Below are positions 16,782-25,741 of a stretch of 64,000 bases of DNA, one piece after another. A program made the translations under genes and the position numbers. How positions within the stretch are numbered: position 1 is the stretch's first letter; the number at the start of each line of letters is the position of its first letter. Origin of the DNA: Streptomyces acidiscabies. Its GTDB lineage: Bacteria > Actinomycetota > Actinomycetes > Streptomycetales > Streptomycetaceae. The notes under the pieces are model-generated. The model was not told the origin of the DNA. It worked only from the letters and a program-made list of their open reading frames with translations, and searched no databases. Location: NCBI RefSeq assembly GCF_020010905.1, contig NZ_JAGJBY010000001.1:5662001-5726000 (forward strand). The letters run 5' to 3'.

Positions 16782-18077
16782 GTGTCCCACCCCTCCAGAC
16801 GCGGCGTCCTACGGCTGACCGCCGGCACAGCTCTCCTCGGCGGTCTCGCCCTGACAGGCTGCGGTCGCGGTGACAGCGCAGCGACCGCGGCCACCGCGAA
16901 GCCCGTCGACAACTCACCGGCCAAGGGAACCGTCAAGGTCTGGGCCGCACAGGGCGATGCCAACGTGCTCGACAAGGTCGTCAAGCCCTTCAAGGCCGCG
17001 AACCCCGGCCTCGACGTGACGTTCACGCTGATCCCGAACGGCGAGTACTACACCAAGCTCCAGTCGGCGATAGCGGCGGGCAAGGGACCTGACGTCGCCC
17101 AGTTCTTCCCCGAGTCGCAGGCACAGTTCCTCGACCCGTCGATCCTGCGGCCCGTCCCCGAGGGCCTCGTCGCCCCGTCCGCCTTCTTCCCGAGCCTGTG
17201 GGACGCCGGCGTGGTCAAGAACGTCGCCTACACCGTGCCCTGGTACGCCTACACCTACGCGCTCGTCTACCGCGCCGACCTCGCCGAGAAGGCGGGCGTC
17301 AAGGCCCCGGCGACCTGGGACGAGACGGTGCCGTTCCTCAAGGCGCTCCAGAGCGCCGGCGCCGGGCACGGCCTCGGGGCCGACATCGGCTGGGACGTCT
17401 TCAACGGCCAGGACGCCGCGATGTACGCCTGGCAGGCGGGCGGCTCACTGCTCTCGCCCGGCGGCAAGTGGACGCTCGACACACCGGCGATGGCCGACGC
17501 GATCACGTACAACGCGTCGTTCTTCACCTCGGGCGTCGCCGACACCAGCGGGCCCACGTTCCTCGACGCGCAGCCGTCCTTCGTGTCGGGCAGGACCGCC
17601 TGCATGATCACCGGCCCGTGGGTCCTCGGCCAGCTCGACGCGGTCGCGAAGAAGACCGGCTGGACCGCCGCCCACGTCGCCACCGCACCCCTGCCGGCCG
17701 GACCGTCGGGCAACGTCTCCTTCTCCGCCGGCGGCAGCTGGGGCGTGCTCGCCGACAGCGGCAACGCGGACGCGGCGTGGAAGTTCGTCCGGCACCTCTC
17801 CGAGCCGAGCGCCCAGGTCGCGCAGTACAAGGCGTACGGCTCGCTGCCCGCCGTCGCCTCCGCCTGGACCGACCCGGCCCTCGCGGGCCAGCCGCTGCTG
17901 GCCGCCTTCCTCACGCAGCTGAAGAACACCCGGGCCTTCCCGAGGGTGAGCAACTGGCAGCAGGTCGCCACCCGGCTGGGCAAGGAGATGGAAGCCGTGG
18001 CCAAGGGCAAGGGGACCGCCGCGAAGGCCGCCGCGAACGTGCAGGCGTACGCCGAGAGCCTCGGCACGGGCCGATGA
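16782..18077 (+). CDS. Carbohydrate ABC importer, solute-binding lipoprotein
   Basis: The product has 431 residues and belongs to the family 1 extracellular solute-binding proteins. The N-terminus has a twin-arginine motif (SRRGVLRL), a hydrophobic core and a lipobox LTGC with lipidated Cys27, so it is exported and anchored outside the membrane. The mature part has KVWAAQGDANVLDKVVKPF and GPDVAQFFPE, typical of maltose- or multiple-sugar-type binding proteins. AGGAG lies 6 bp before GTG 16782. It is the first gene of an operon with two permeases, a ROK regulator and three enzymes. The ligand is unknown; the enzymes point to a glycoside or nucleoside. Confidence 0.93.
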   Translation: MSHPSRRGVLRLTAGTALLGGLALTGCGRGDSAATAATAKPVDNSPAKGTVKVWAAQGDANVLDKVVKPFKAANPGLDVTFTLIPNGEYYTKLQSAIAAGKGPDVAQFFPESQAQFLDPSILRPVPEGLVAPSAFFPSLWDAGVVKNVAYTVPWYAYTYALVYRADLAEKAGVKAPATWDETVPFLKALQSAGAGHGLGADIGWDVFNGQDAAMYAWQAGGSLLSPGGKWTLDTPAMADAITYNASFFTSGVADTSGPTFLDAQPSFVSGRTACMITGPWVLGQLDAVAKKTGWTAAHVATAPLPAGPSGNVSFSAGGSWGVLADSGNADAAWKFVRHLSEPSAQVAQYKAYGSLPAVASAWTDPALAGQPLLAAFLTQLKNTRAFPRVSNWQQVATRLGKEMEAVAKGKGTAAKAAANVQAYAESLGTGR

Positions 18078-18967
18078 CCGCCACCATCAGGCGCCAAAAC
18101 TCCCGGCGGACGGCTGTCGCCTGGCTGTTCCTCGCACCGTTCACCCTGGTGTTCCTGCTCTACACGGCGATACCCACCGTCGCCGCGCTCGGCTTCAGCT
18201 TCACCGACCTGCGCGGCGCGGACCTGCGGCACCCCTTCGCCGTCGACTTCACCGGCATCGAGAACTACGCCCGGCTGCTGGCGGACCCGGTCTTCCTGCG
18301 CGACATCCTCAACACCGTCCTGTTCGTGGCCGTCGGCGTGCCGCTGACCATGGGGTTCGGGTTCGCGCTCGCCCTCGCGCTCAACTCCGGCATCAGACGG
18401 CTGCGCGGCGTCTTCCGCACCGTCTTCTTCGCACCGGTCGTCACGAACGTCGTCGCCGTCGCCATGATCTGGCAGTACGCCTTCAACACCGACGGCACCG
18501 TCAACAAGGTCCTCGGCGCCATCGGCCTCGCCGGGCCGAACTGGCTGGACGACACCCACCTGGCCATGCCCGTGGTCATCGCGCTCGGCGTCTGGCGCAA
18601 CGTCGGCATCGCGATGGTGCTGTTCCTCGCCGGTCTCCAGGCGGTGCCCCGGGACGTGTACGAGGCCGCCTCCCTCGACGGCGCAGGCCGCTGGCGCAAG
18701 CTGCGGCACATCACCCTGCCGCTGCTGATGCCGACCACGCTGATGGTGTCGGTCCTGCTGACCGTCTTCTACCTCCAGGTCTTCGACGAGCCGTATCTCC
18801 TCACCGGCGGCGGCCCGCTGGGCTCCACCGAGTCCATGGCGCTCTACACCTACCACCAGTTCGGGGCAGGCGAGTTCGGCATGTCCTCGGCGGCGTCCTT
18901 CATGACGCTCCTCCTCGTGACGTTGGTGAGCATCGTCCAGTTCCGAATGCTGAGGCCCCGCTCATGA
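18074..18967 (+). CDS. Carbohydrate ABC importer permease (MalF type)
   Basis: This 297-residue permease has six membrane helices and the EAA loop YEAASLDGAGRWRKLRHITLP, which contacts the ATPase. The N-terminus contains AWLFLAPFTLVFLLYTAIPT, as usual for UgpA/MalF-type subunits. ATG 18074 overlaps the stop of the binding-protein gene (ATGA). No ATPase gene occurs in the operon, so the importer probably uses a shared MsiK-type ATPase encoded elsewhere, as many Streptomyces sugar importers do. Confidence 0.95.
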   Translation: MTATIRRQNSRRTAVAWLFLAPFTLVFLLYTAIPTVAALGFSFTDLRGADLRHPFAVDFTGIENYARLLADPVFLRDILNTVLFVAVGVPLTMGFGFALALALNSGIRRLRGVFRTVFFAPVVTNVVAVAMIWQYAFNTDGTVNKVLGAIGLAGPNWLDDTHLAMPVVIALGVWRNVGIAMVLFLAGLQAVPRDVYEAASLDGAGRWRKLRHITLPLLMPTTLMVSVLLTVFYLQVFDEPYLLTGGGPLGSTESMALYTYHQFGAGEFGMSSAASFMTLLLVTLVSIVQFRMLRPRS

Positions 18968-19845
18968 CCACCATCGCCGCACCGCGCAATGCGGAGCTGA
19001 CGGACGAACGGACACGGGCACACCGACGGTCCCTCGCCCGCCCCCTGCTGTACGCCGCGCTCGTCCTGTGCGCGCTGCTCACGCTGCTGCCGTTCGTCTG
19101 GGTCCTCAGCGGCTCGCTGCGCAGCCTCGACGAGATCCGCTCCGACCCCGGCGCCTGGCTCCCGCACCACGCCACCCTCGACAACTTCGTCCGGCTGTTC
19201 CGGACCCAGGGCTTCGGCCGATTCCTGGCCAACAGCGTCGTGGTCGCGGCCATCGTCGTCGCCGGCAACATCGTGGCCGCGTCGGCGGCGGGATACGCGC
19301 TCGCCAAGCTGGACTTCGCGGGCAAACGGATCGCGTTCGGCGCGGTCATGGCGGCGATGATGGTGCCGTTCACCACGGTGTTCGTCACCCAGTTCGTGAT
19401 CACCGTCGACCTGGGCCTGGCGGACACCCTCACCGGCATCGCCCTGCCCGGCGCCGCGCTGCCGCTGTCCGTGTTCATCATGCGGCAGTACGCCCTGTCG
19501 GTCCCCGACGAACTCCTGGAAGCGGCCCGGATCGACGGGGCGGGCGAGCTGCGGATCTTCTTCCGGATCTTCCTGCCGCTGGCCGGTCCCGCCGTCGCGA
19601 CGATCACGATCATGTCGTTCCTCACCTCGTGGAACAACTTCATCTGGCCGCTCGTCGTCGCCCAGAGCACCTCCACCTACACGCTGCCGGTGGGCCTCGC
19701 CGCCACCAGCCAGGCCGCCGCACACGTCACCGACTACGGCCTGATGCTCGCCGGCGCGATCGTCGTCATGTTGCCGGTCCTCGTGCTCTTCCTGTTCCTC
19801 CAGCGCTACTTCGTCCAGGGCGTCGCCGGATCGGGAATGCGGTGA
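18964..19845 (+). CDS. Carbohydrate ABC importer permease (MalG type)
   Basis: The protein has 293 residues and six membrane helices. The second subunit of the importer is recognised by the EAA loop LLEAARIDGAGELRIFFRIFLP and by SFLTSWNNFIWPLVVAQS near the end. It overlaps the first permease gene by 4 bp. About 40 bp separate it from the ROK regulator gene, so the regulator probably belongs to the same transcript. Confidence 0.95.
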   Translation: MTTIAAPRNAELTDERTRAHRRSLARPLLYAALVLCALLTLLPFVWVLSGSLRSLDEIRSDPGAWLPHHATLDNFVRLFRTQGFGRFLANSVVVAAIVVAGNIVAASAAGYALAKLDFAGKRIAFGAVMAAMMVPFTTVFVTQFVITVDLGLADTLTGIALPGAALPLSVFIMRQYALSVPDELLEAARIDGAGELRIFFRIFLPLAGPAVATITIMSFLTSWNNFIWPLVVAQSTSTYTLPVGLAATSQAAAHVTDYGLMLAGAIVVMLPVLVLFLFLQRYFVQGVAGSGMR

Positions 19846-19885
19846 CCGCGCGCGGTTTCGGGGACGACGTGGGGGAGGCCTGCTG

Positions 19886-21025
19886 ATGCCCGGGATGAAC
19901 CAGAGCGCCGTCCGGCGGGTCAACACCTCGGTGATCCTGCGCACGCTCGCCGTGTCGGCCGGACCGATGACGCTGGCCGAACTGTCCGAACGGGTCGGCC
20001 TGTCCCGCCGTACCGTCGAACTCGTCCTGGACTCGCTCGTCGACGCGGGCTGGGTGAGCGAACTCGACCGGGTGCCGGTGAGCGGCTGTGCCGGGCGCCC
20101 CGCGCGCCGGTACGAACTGCGGGCCGACCACGCGCTGCTGGCGGCCGTCCGCATCACCACCCTGGACGGGTCCGCGGTCGTCGCCGACGTACGCGGTCGC
20201 ATCGTCGGCCGGGCGCACCGGCCGCTGCGCGACTACCAGGACCCGCAGACCACCCTCGACGACGCGGCGGCCCTGGTCCTGGAGGCCCTCGCCGACGCGG
20301 GCGGGACGGCGGACCGGCTGCGGGCCGGCGCGATCGCGGGCGTCGGCGCGATCGACGACGACGGCGTCGTACGGCGCCTGGTCCACACGACGCAGTGGGA
20401 AGGCGTACGTCTGCCCGAGGAACTCGGGCGGCGCATCCGCGTGCCGTGGTTCGCGGACAACGACACCAACCTCGGTGCGCTCGGCGAGCGTTGGCGGGGC
20501 GCGGCCGGGGACCACGACAACGTCGTCTGGGCGATGCTCGGCAACCGGACCGGCCTCGGCATCCTCATCCGCGGCGACGTCCACCGCGGTCTCGAAGGCT
20601 CGGCGGGTGAGATCGCCGAGGCGGTGTCGCTGCCGGCCGGCTCGGTCGAGCACCGCCCCGTCGCGTGGCTGACCTCACCGGATCAGGCCCGGCGGCGTAT
20701 CGCGCTCGGCCGCTTCGCCGAGGCCCGGGCGGGCGATACGGCGGCGCTCGGGGAGGTCGACGAGTTCGTCGCGAACATCGCGTCGATCCTCACCACCCTG
20801 TCGTGGACCGTCGCGCCGTCGCTCATCGTCCTCGGCGGCGGGCTGGAGGACGCGGCCGACGTACTGCTGCCCCGGGTGCGCGCGGCGATGCGCGGCGCCC
20901 GTACCCCCGCCGTCGAACTGCGCGCCACCGCACTGGGCTCCGACGGCCCGCTCATCGGCGCCGTCAAGTTCGTGCTCGACCACATGGACACCGAGCTGTT
21001 CGGCCCGCCCGTCCCGCGCGCGTGA
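19886..21025 (+). CDS. ROK-family transcriptional regulator
   Basis: This is a 379-residue regulator. Residues 10-70 are a winged helix (TLAELSERVGLSRRTVELVL), followed by a sugar-kinase-like ROK domain with a WFADNDTNLGALGERW stretch and an ASILTTLSWTVAPSLIVLGG stretch. The Cys-rich zinc motif of NagC/Mlc-type ROK proteins is not evident. GGGGGAGG lies 7 bp before ATG 19886. Its place inside the operon suggests that it senses the imported compound or its breakdown sugar and controls the promoter before 16782. Confidence 0.9.
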   Translation: MPGMNQSAVRRVNTSVILRTLAVSAGPMTLAELSERVGLSRRTVELVLDSLVDAGWVSELDRVPVSGCAGRPARRYELRADHALLAAVRITTLDGSAVVADVRGRIVGRAHRPLRDYQDPQTTLDDAAALVLEALADAGGTADRLRAGAIAGVGAIDDDGVVRRLVHTTQWEGVRLPEELGRRIRVPWFADNDTNLGALGERWRGAAGDHDNVVWAMLGNRTGLGILIRGDVHRGLEGSAGEIAEAVSLPAGSVEHRPVAWLTSPDQARRRIALGRFAEARAGDTAALGEVDEFVANIASILTTLSWTVAPSLIVLGGGLEDAADVLLPRVRAAMRGARTPAVELRATALGSDGPLIGAVKFVLDHMDTELFGPPVPRA

Positions 21026-21062
21026 ACCCGCGCTTTCCCCCTCACACCTCAGGAGCCCGACC

Positions 21063-22640
21063 ATGACCGGCACCAGCAGGACCGGCGTTCTCATCGTGGG
21101 CAGCGGCATCATGGGATCCCTCGTGGCCCGGCTGCTGCGGGACACCGACCCGGCGCTGGACATCACGATGGTCGACGGCGGCCGGCCGATCGGATCGGCC
21201 CCCGGCCTGCACCTGCACGACCTCGACGACCCGGCCCTCTGGGCGCGCTACAACGAACAGGTCGCCACCGGCGTCCAGGGCCTGTACACGGGCGCCGACG
21301 TCGTGCGCGACGTCGCGGACAGCGTCACCGGCCTGGCACCCGGCATGTTCCACGCGCTCGCCTTCGGCCAGGACGCCGAGGCGATGCCGGCCGCCGCGCT
21401 CGCCTGGAACGCGGGCGGCATGGGCGTGCACTGGACCGCCGCGACCCCCTGGCCCGCCGGGGACGAGGTGTTCGACTTCGGCGACCCGGACCGCTGGACG
21501 ACGGATCTGGACACCGCGCGCCGCCTGCTCGCGGTCACGCCCGCCGCGATCGGGCCGACCCCGGTCGGCCGGGTGGTGCTCGACGTGCTGGGCCGCCGCT
21601 TCGACGGCGTCGGACCGTACGACCGGCAGCCGCAGCCGATGCCCATGGCGGTCACCCCGACCCCGACGGGACCCATGCCGCGTACGGCGCCGGGGACGAT
21701 CTTCCCCCCGATCGCGGTCGGCGGGGACCCGGCCTTCACCCTCCTGACCGGCACCCTCGCCACCGCTCTCGTCACCGAGGACGGCCGGGCCTTGGGCGCC
21801 CGCCTGCGCCGCGTCGCCGACGGCGCCGAGTCCGAACTCCGCGCGGACACCGTGGTGGTGTGCGCCGACGCGCTGCGCACCCCGCAACTGCTGTTCGCGT
21901 CCGGCATCCGGCCGCAGGCGCTGGGGCGCCACCTCAACGAGCACGCGTTCATCAGCGCCCGGGTCCTCCTCGACCTCGACCGCTTCGGCATCGCCCTCGA
22001 CTCTCTGCCCCTGCCGCGCCCCGGCGAGTTCGCCACCGACTCGCTCTGGCTGCCGCACAACGGAGCGGCGCAGCCGTTCCACGGCCAGGTCATGAACCGC
22101 ACCTACGTCGACGACACCGGCCGGCCCCTCGCGCACTCGGTGGGCCTGTCGCTGTACGTCCCCGTCGAGTCGCGCCCCGAGAACCGGCTCGTGTTCTCGG
22201 AGACCCGCACCGACCTCGCCGGGATGCCACGGATCACCGTCGAGTTCGGCTACTCCGACGCCGACCGCGCGCTGATCGACCGGGCACTCGGCGAAGTCCG
22301 TTCGCTCGCCGAGGAGTTCGGTACGTTCGACCCCGCGACCGAACGGGCCCTGCTCCCGCCCGGCTCCTCGCTGCACCAGACCGGAACCGTCCGCGCCGGT
22401 CTCGCCGACGACGGCGCCAGCGTGTGCGACCCCGACGGCCGGGTGTGGGGCTTCGACAACCTCTACCTCGCGGGCAACGGTGTGATCCCCACCGCGATGG
22501 CCGCCAACGTCACCCTGGCCGGCGCGGTGACGGCGGTACGCGCCGCGCGCGCCGTCGCCGCCCGCCCTCTGAAAGGAACCCGTAACCATGATCGACGTCC
22601 CGAAGGAATATCGCGTCGCCCTGCCCGCGTGGATCGATGA
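21063..22640 (+). CDS. GMC-family FAD oxidoreductase, sugar/C-glycoside oxidase-like
   Basis: The enzyme has 525 residues. An N-terminal Rossmann motif VLIVGSGIMGSLVARLL binds FAD. The C-terminal GMC domain has SSLHQTGTVRAG and NLYLAGNGVIPTAMAANVTL, which supply the catalytic His and Asn regions. The arrangement is closest to pyranose 2-oxidases and to the C-glycoside 3-oxidases of actinobacteria, which turn a sugar hydroxyl into a ketone. AGGAG precedes ATG 21063. Its last 53 bp overlap the deaminase gene. In this operon it is the likely first enzymatic step on the imported glycoside; the substrate is inferred. Confidence 0.85.
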   Translation: MTGTSRTGVLIVGSGIMGSLVARLLRDTDPALDITMVDGGRPIGSAPGLHLHDLDDPALWARYNEQVATGVQGLYTGADVVRDVADSVTGLAPGMFHALAFGQDAEAMPAAALAWNAGGMGVHWTAATPWPAGDEVFDFGDPDRWTTDLDTARRLLAVTPAAIGPTPVGRVVLDVLGRRFDGVGPYDRQPQPMPMAVTPTPTGPMPRTAPGTIFPPIAVGGDPAFTLLTGTLATALVTEDGRALGARLRRVADGAESELRADTVVVCADALRTPQLLFASGIRPQALGRHLNEHAFISARVLLDLDRFGIALDSLPLPRPGEFATDSLWLPHNGAAQPFHGQVMNRTYVDDTGRPLAHSVGLSLYVPVESRPENRLVFSETRTDLAGMPRITVEFGYSDADRALIDRALGEVRSLAEEFGTFDPATERALLPPGSSLHQTGTVRAGLADDGASVCDPDGRVWGFDNLYLAGNGVIPTAMAANVTLAGAVTAVRAARAVAARPLKGTRNHDRRPEGISRRPARVDR

Positions 22641-23196
22641 CGAACTCGCCGACGTGCCGGCCGTCATCCCCGACCACGAAGGCCGGATGCGCCTCGTCCA
22701 CCGCCTGGCCGACCGCAACTGGCGGGAGGGCAACGGGGGTCCGTTCGCGGCACTCGTCGCCGAGCGGGACACCGGCCGCATCGTCTCGGTCGGCGTGAAC
22801 GTGGTGCTCGCCTCCGGCGTCTCCAGCGCGCACGCCGAGGTCGTCGCGCTGGGCCTCGCCCAGCGGGCGACCGGCGGCTGGGACCTCGGCGGCGAGGGCC
22901 TGCCCGCGCACGAACTCGTCGTCAACTGGCGCCCGTGCGTTCAGTGTTACGGCGCGGCGATGTGGTCCGGAGTACGCGGCCTCGTGGTCGCCGGCGAGGG
23001 GCCTGACCTGGAGGAGATCACGACCTTCGACGAAGGCCCCCTCGGCGCGGACTGGGCCGAGCAGTTCGAGGCACGCGGCATCACCGTCGTACGGGACGTG
23101 CTGCGCGGCGAGGCGCTGGCCGTGTTCCGGGCCTACCGGGACGCCGTCGACGCCGACGGGGTCACCGTTTACAACGCCCGTGGAGGCGCCGCGTGA
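22588..23196 (+). CDS. Nucleoside/guanine deaminase-like zinc enzyme
   Basis: The product has 202 residues and belongs to the cytidine-deaminase superfamily. The zinc site is complete: HAE (His82, Glu84) and PCVQC (Cys117, Cys120). The spacing and the PCxxC-YGAAMWSGV context resemble guanine deaminases and related nucleobase deaminases more than tRNA deaminases. GAAAGGA sits well before ATG 22588, inside the end of the oxidase gene. Finding it between a sugar oxidase and a sugar-isomerase-like enzyme suggests that the imported compound carries an amino-heterocycle. Confidence 0.85.
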   Translation: MIDVPKEYRVALPAWIDDELADVPAVIPDHEGRMRLVHRLADRNWREGNGGPFAALVAERDTGRIVSVGVNVVLASGVSSAHAEVVALGLAQRATGGWDLGGEGLPAHELVVNWRPCVQCYGAAMWSGVRGLVVAGEGPDLEEITTFDEGPLGADWAEQFEARGITVVRDVLRGEALAVFRAYRDAVDADGVTVYNARGGAA

Positions 23197-24176
23197 CACC
23201 CCTCTTCGCGACCGACGTCGTCACCTTCTACCACCCGGACTTCTGGGGGCTGGACTCCGCCGAGGCCCTGCGCGACTGGGCCCACGACCACCCCCGGGCC
23301 TTCTGGGAGCGTGTGATGGACGCGCTGGCCGAGGCCGGGATCACCGGCCTGGAGCTGACCTTCCCGCCCGGCGACATCGACTCCGCGCTGCGTGCCTACG
23401 GGAGTGCGGCCTCCTTCCGCCGCGCGCTCGCGGACCGGGGGCTGTCCGTGGTCAGCGCGTTCATCGCCGGCAGCGACGCCCCCGACTGGCGGCAGGACGG
23501 CAGCCTGCCCGCGATCGTCGCCGACGCCGAGCGCCGCGCCGCGTTCCTCTCCGAGGTGGGGGCGGGGCTCCTCGTCGCGGGGCTGCCGATGCGTACGACG
23601 CTCGGGACCCGTCCGCCGTTCTTCGTCGACGCCGCGTACATGACCCGGATGGCCGACATCGCCCACGTGGTCGGCGAGGCCGTCTCCCGGTACGGCGTGA
23701 AGCTCGCCTTCCACACCGAGTCCAACAGCACCCTCTGGTACGAGCGGGACATCGACCTGTTCATGGCTCTGACCGATCCGCGCTACGTATGGCTGTGCCC
23801 CGACTCCTGCCACATCGCGCTGGGCGGGGGCGATCCCGTCGCCGTCGCGCGGCGTCACTCGCAGCGCATCGCGCTTGCGCACTGGAAGGACGCCGTCAAG
23901 CCGATCGATGTCGAACTCACCATCGACGAGACGGTCTTCGCGCAGCAGCAGCCCTATATGGCTGAACTGGGCACGGGCATCGTGGAGTGGCGGGCCTGGG
24001 CCGAGGTGATGTCCCGTACGCCGGGTGCCGGGGTCGTGCTTGTCGAACTGGACGAGGCGGTTGATCCTGTGGCTGCTCTGCGGGCGGGGAGGGCTGTTGT
24101 GGAAGGGGTCCTGGCGGGGGCGGTGGCCGGCGATCGCACCGCGCCGGCCGGAGGGCAGAGCCGCTCGCATCCGTGA
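23193..24176 (+). CDS. Sugar isomerase/epimerase-like TIM-barrel enzyme
   Basis: This 327-residue protein has the xylose-isomerase-like TIM-barrel fold. Candidate metal ligands sit in LTFPPGD (strand 2), AFHTESNST (Glu), CPDSCHIALGG (Asp/His), ALAHWKD (His) and, near the end, VLVELDEA (Glu). GTG 23193 overlaps the deaminase stop by 4 bp. Related enzymes isomerise or epimerise keto sugars, and some (the TIM-barrel subunit of C-glycoside deglycosidases) eliminate an aglycone from a 3-keto sugar. The latter fits the upstream oxidase. The last 25 or so residues are poorly conserved in type. Confidence 0.85.
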   Translation: MTPLFATDVVTFYHPDFWGLDSAEALRDWAHDHPRAFWERVMDALAEAGITGLELTFPPGDIDSALRAYGSAASFRRALADRGLSVVSAFIAGSDAPDWRQDGSLPAIVADAERRAAFLSEVGAGLLVAGLPMRTTLGTRPPFFVDAAYMTRMADIAHVVGEAVSRYGVKLAFHTESNSTLWYERDIDLFMALTDPRYVWLCPDSCHIALGGGDPVAVARRHSQRIALAHWKDAVKPIDVELTIDETVFAQQQPYMAELGTGIVEWRAWAEVMSRTPGAGVVLVELDEAVDPVAALRAGRAVVEGVLAGAVAGDRTAPAGGQSRSHP

Positions 24177-24230
24177 GGGTGACCGAGGTCGTCGGTGTCC
24201 TGGCCTTCGGCCGGCTGCCGCTGGGGCGCG

Positions 24231-24252
24231 CCGCCCGGGTCTCTCCGGGCGG
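24231..24252 (+). terminator. Hairpin after the catabolic operon
   Basis: CCGCCCGG (24231-24238) and CCGGGCGG (24245-24252) form a perfect 8-bp GC stem with a 6-base loop, 55 bp after the last stop codon of the operon. There is no T tract, as is common in Streptomyces, so its action as a terminator is likely but unproven. Confidence 0.55.
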
Positions 24253-24573
24253 TTGGTCCAGATCGCGGTTGAGGGGGCCGGGTTGTACGGGGCCGGGTGA
24301 CGGCCCTGCTGCCGAGGCCGACTGCGTACTCGGTGGCTGCGAGCGTCTTCTCCTCGGGCAGGTATCGGGCGGTGATCAGGGCGCGGCGGCCGTGGCTCGT
24401 GTGGTTCCCCTGGTACGCCGGGTCGTCGGCGATGGCCTTGGTGAGCGTGACGGCGACCAGGAACGCAGGTCTTTGAAAGCCTTCTCCCCGCCGACGCTGC
24501 TGTCCGAGGCTGCGGCGATCCTCCTGAGGAGGCCGGACGCGGGGCTCGGTCATGCTCCGCCTAAGCTGCGGGC
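24253..24573. other. Gap with a coding-like minus-strand remnant
   Basis: No complete gene is visible. On the minus strand, from about 24475 to 24290, a frame reads VTLTKAIADDPAYQGNHTSH and further RYLPEEKTLAATEYAVG. Its composition looks like real coding sequence, but there is no supported start or end. I do not recognise the family. It may be a fragment of a lost gene. Confidence 0.3.
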
Positions 24574-25065
24574 GTGGACTACAGCGAACTTGAGGCGGAC
24601 ATCCTCCGGATGGTCGTCGCGGCCACCGAGGACGACGTTCGTGCCTTCGGGGAGGAGACGGTCACGCGTCTGGTGCGGCCGGAGTTGCTCCGTGGTGCGA
24701 CCGAGGACGAACTCACCGAAGAGGCCCGGGCGGCTCTGGCGACCGCCTGCGCGAACGTTCTGACGATCAGCGCCGCCGAACTGCACGACGCGCTCGCGAC
24801 GATCTACGACGGCATCCTGGTCGAGGACGATCTGGACGCCGGAGTCCTCACCGCCGTCAGCGCGTTGGCGCATTGGAAGAGCTACCTGGAGCAGGGCCGG
24901 CGTGGTGAGCTCTACGAACTCGCCATCCGTTCCGTCGAGGACATCGACCACGAGGTCTCCGCCGACCTCGACGACATCCTCGCGACACCGGAGATGGCCG
25001 CCGGGCACGAGCGCATCCGCCGGCTGCTGGACCCCGGTACGGCCCGTACCGGCCCGCTCTCGTAG
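24574..25065 (+). CDS. Hypothetical acidic helical protein
   Basis: The 163-residue product is acidic and predicted mostly helical, without signal peptide or membrane segment. It begins MDYSELEADILRMVVAATED and contains IDHEVSADLDDILATPEM. Its size and composition recall small cytoplasmic proteins of the DUF416/immunity type, but I cannot assign a family. The start at GTG 24574 lacks a strong ribosome site. It stands alone, bounded by remnants on both sides. Confidence 0.65.
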   Translation: MDYSELEADILRMVVAATEDDVRAFGEETVTRLVRPELLRGATEDELTEEARAALATACANVLTISAAELHDALATIYDGILVEDDLDAGVLTAVSALAHWKSYLEQGRRGELYELAIRSVEDIDHEVSADLDDILATPEMAAGHERIRRLLDPGTARTGPLS

Positions 25066-25310
25066 GCGTGGACGCGGCTGAGATGGGTTGTAACGGTCAT
25101 CTCCTCGTTGAAGAGACGGCCGGCGATCTCGCTGTTGGCCAGTTCCCGTGCGACCAGGGTGAGAGCCGCCCTTGATCGGTCGGCCGGCGCGGCCAGACGC
25201 GGACACGAGTGGTCGCAGGCCGAGGTGTTCGACCAGACGCCGGGTGAGCGAGGGCGCCACCATGTCTTCGGCCAGCAGGCCACGCGGACGGTGGCCAGGG
25301 TTTCCTCGGC
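25066..25310 (-). pseudogene. Remnant of a NarL/LuxR-type response regulator
   Basis: On the minus strand one frame reads LLAEDMVAPSLTRRLVEHLG, like the linker of NarL regulators (APSVTRRL). After a frameshift the next frame reads TLVARELANSEIAGRLFNEE and TVTTHLSRVHA, which is the LuxR helix-turn-helix. The receiver domain is missing. The order and spacing match an intact regulator such as that at 4559-5227, so this is a decayed paralogue. Confidence 0.65.
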
Positions 25311-25741
25311 GGGGAAGCCGTTCGCACCGGCCGCAGGGTGGGCGCGGTGAGGGGACGGACGGTGGCGTCGGGCTGGTTGTTGCCGCATAGAGGCCACTGC
25401 CAGTGGTGCGCCGCCGGTGTACATGGCGGGTACCGGGTCGTCGGTGCGGTTCCGGACCAGAGCCTGGGCCATTGACCACCGCCGTGCACGTTCCGGCCCG
25501 AACAGGCGCTCAGGTTCGCTCAGTTGGGCGTGCCGGGCGGCGGAGGCCCGGCAGTCCGCCTGCGTGTCGTCCAACAGGCGTGAACCGGCCTGACGGTATG
25601 TCGACGGAGCCTGAGCGTCCTGCCGCCAGGCCGACTGTCCATCCGGAAGGTGAAGCCGGAATCGGAGACGCGCCGATGATCCCCTCCCAGCACCCCTCGC
25701 GCCCGCCTCTCCCCGAACGCCATACCCCGCGAGCCGCCAGC
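25311..25741. other. Gap, possible gene debris
   Basis: I find no gene I can support here. A minus-strand frame (about 25600-25400) with LFGPERARRWSMAQALVRN looks coding-like but has no recognisable domain, start or ribosome site. It may continue the decay seen at 25066-25310. Confidence 0.25.

Noticed and set aside
15876..16790. 304-codon minus-strand open frame
   Set aside because: It overlaps the TetR remnant in a different frame and the sugar-operon promoter; composition is that of a GC shadow frame.
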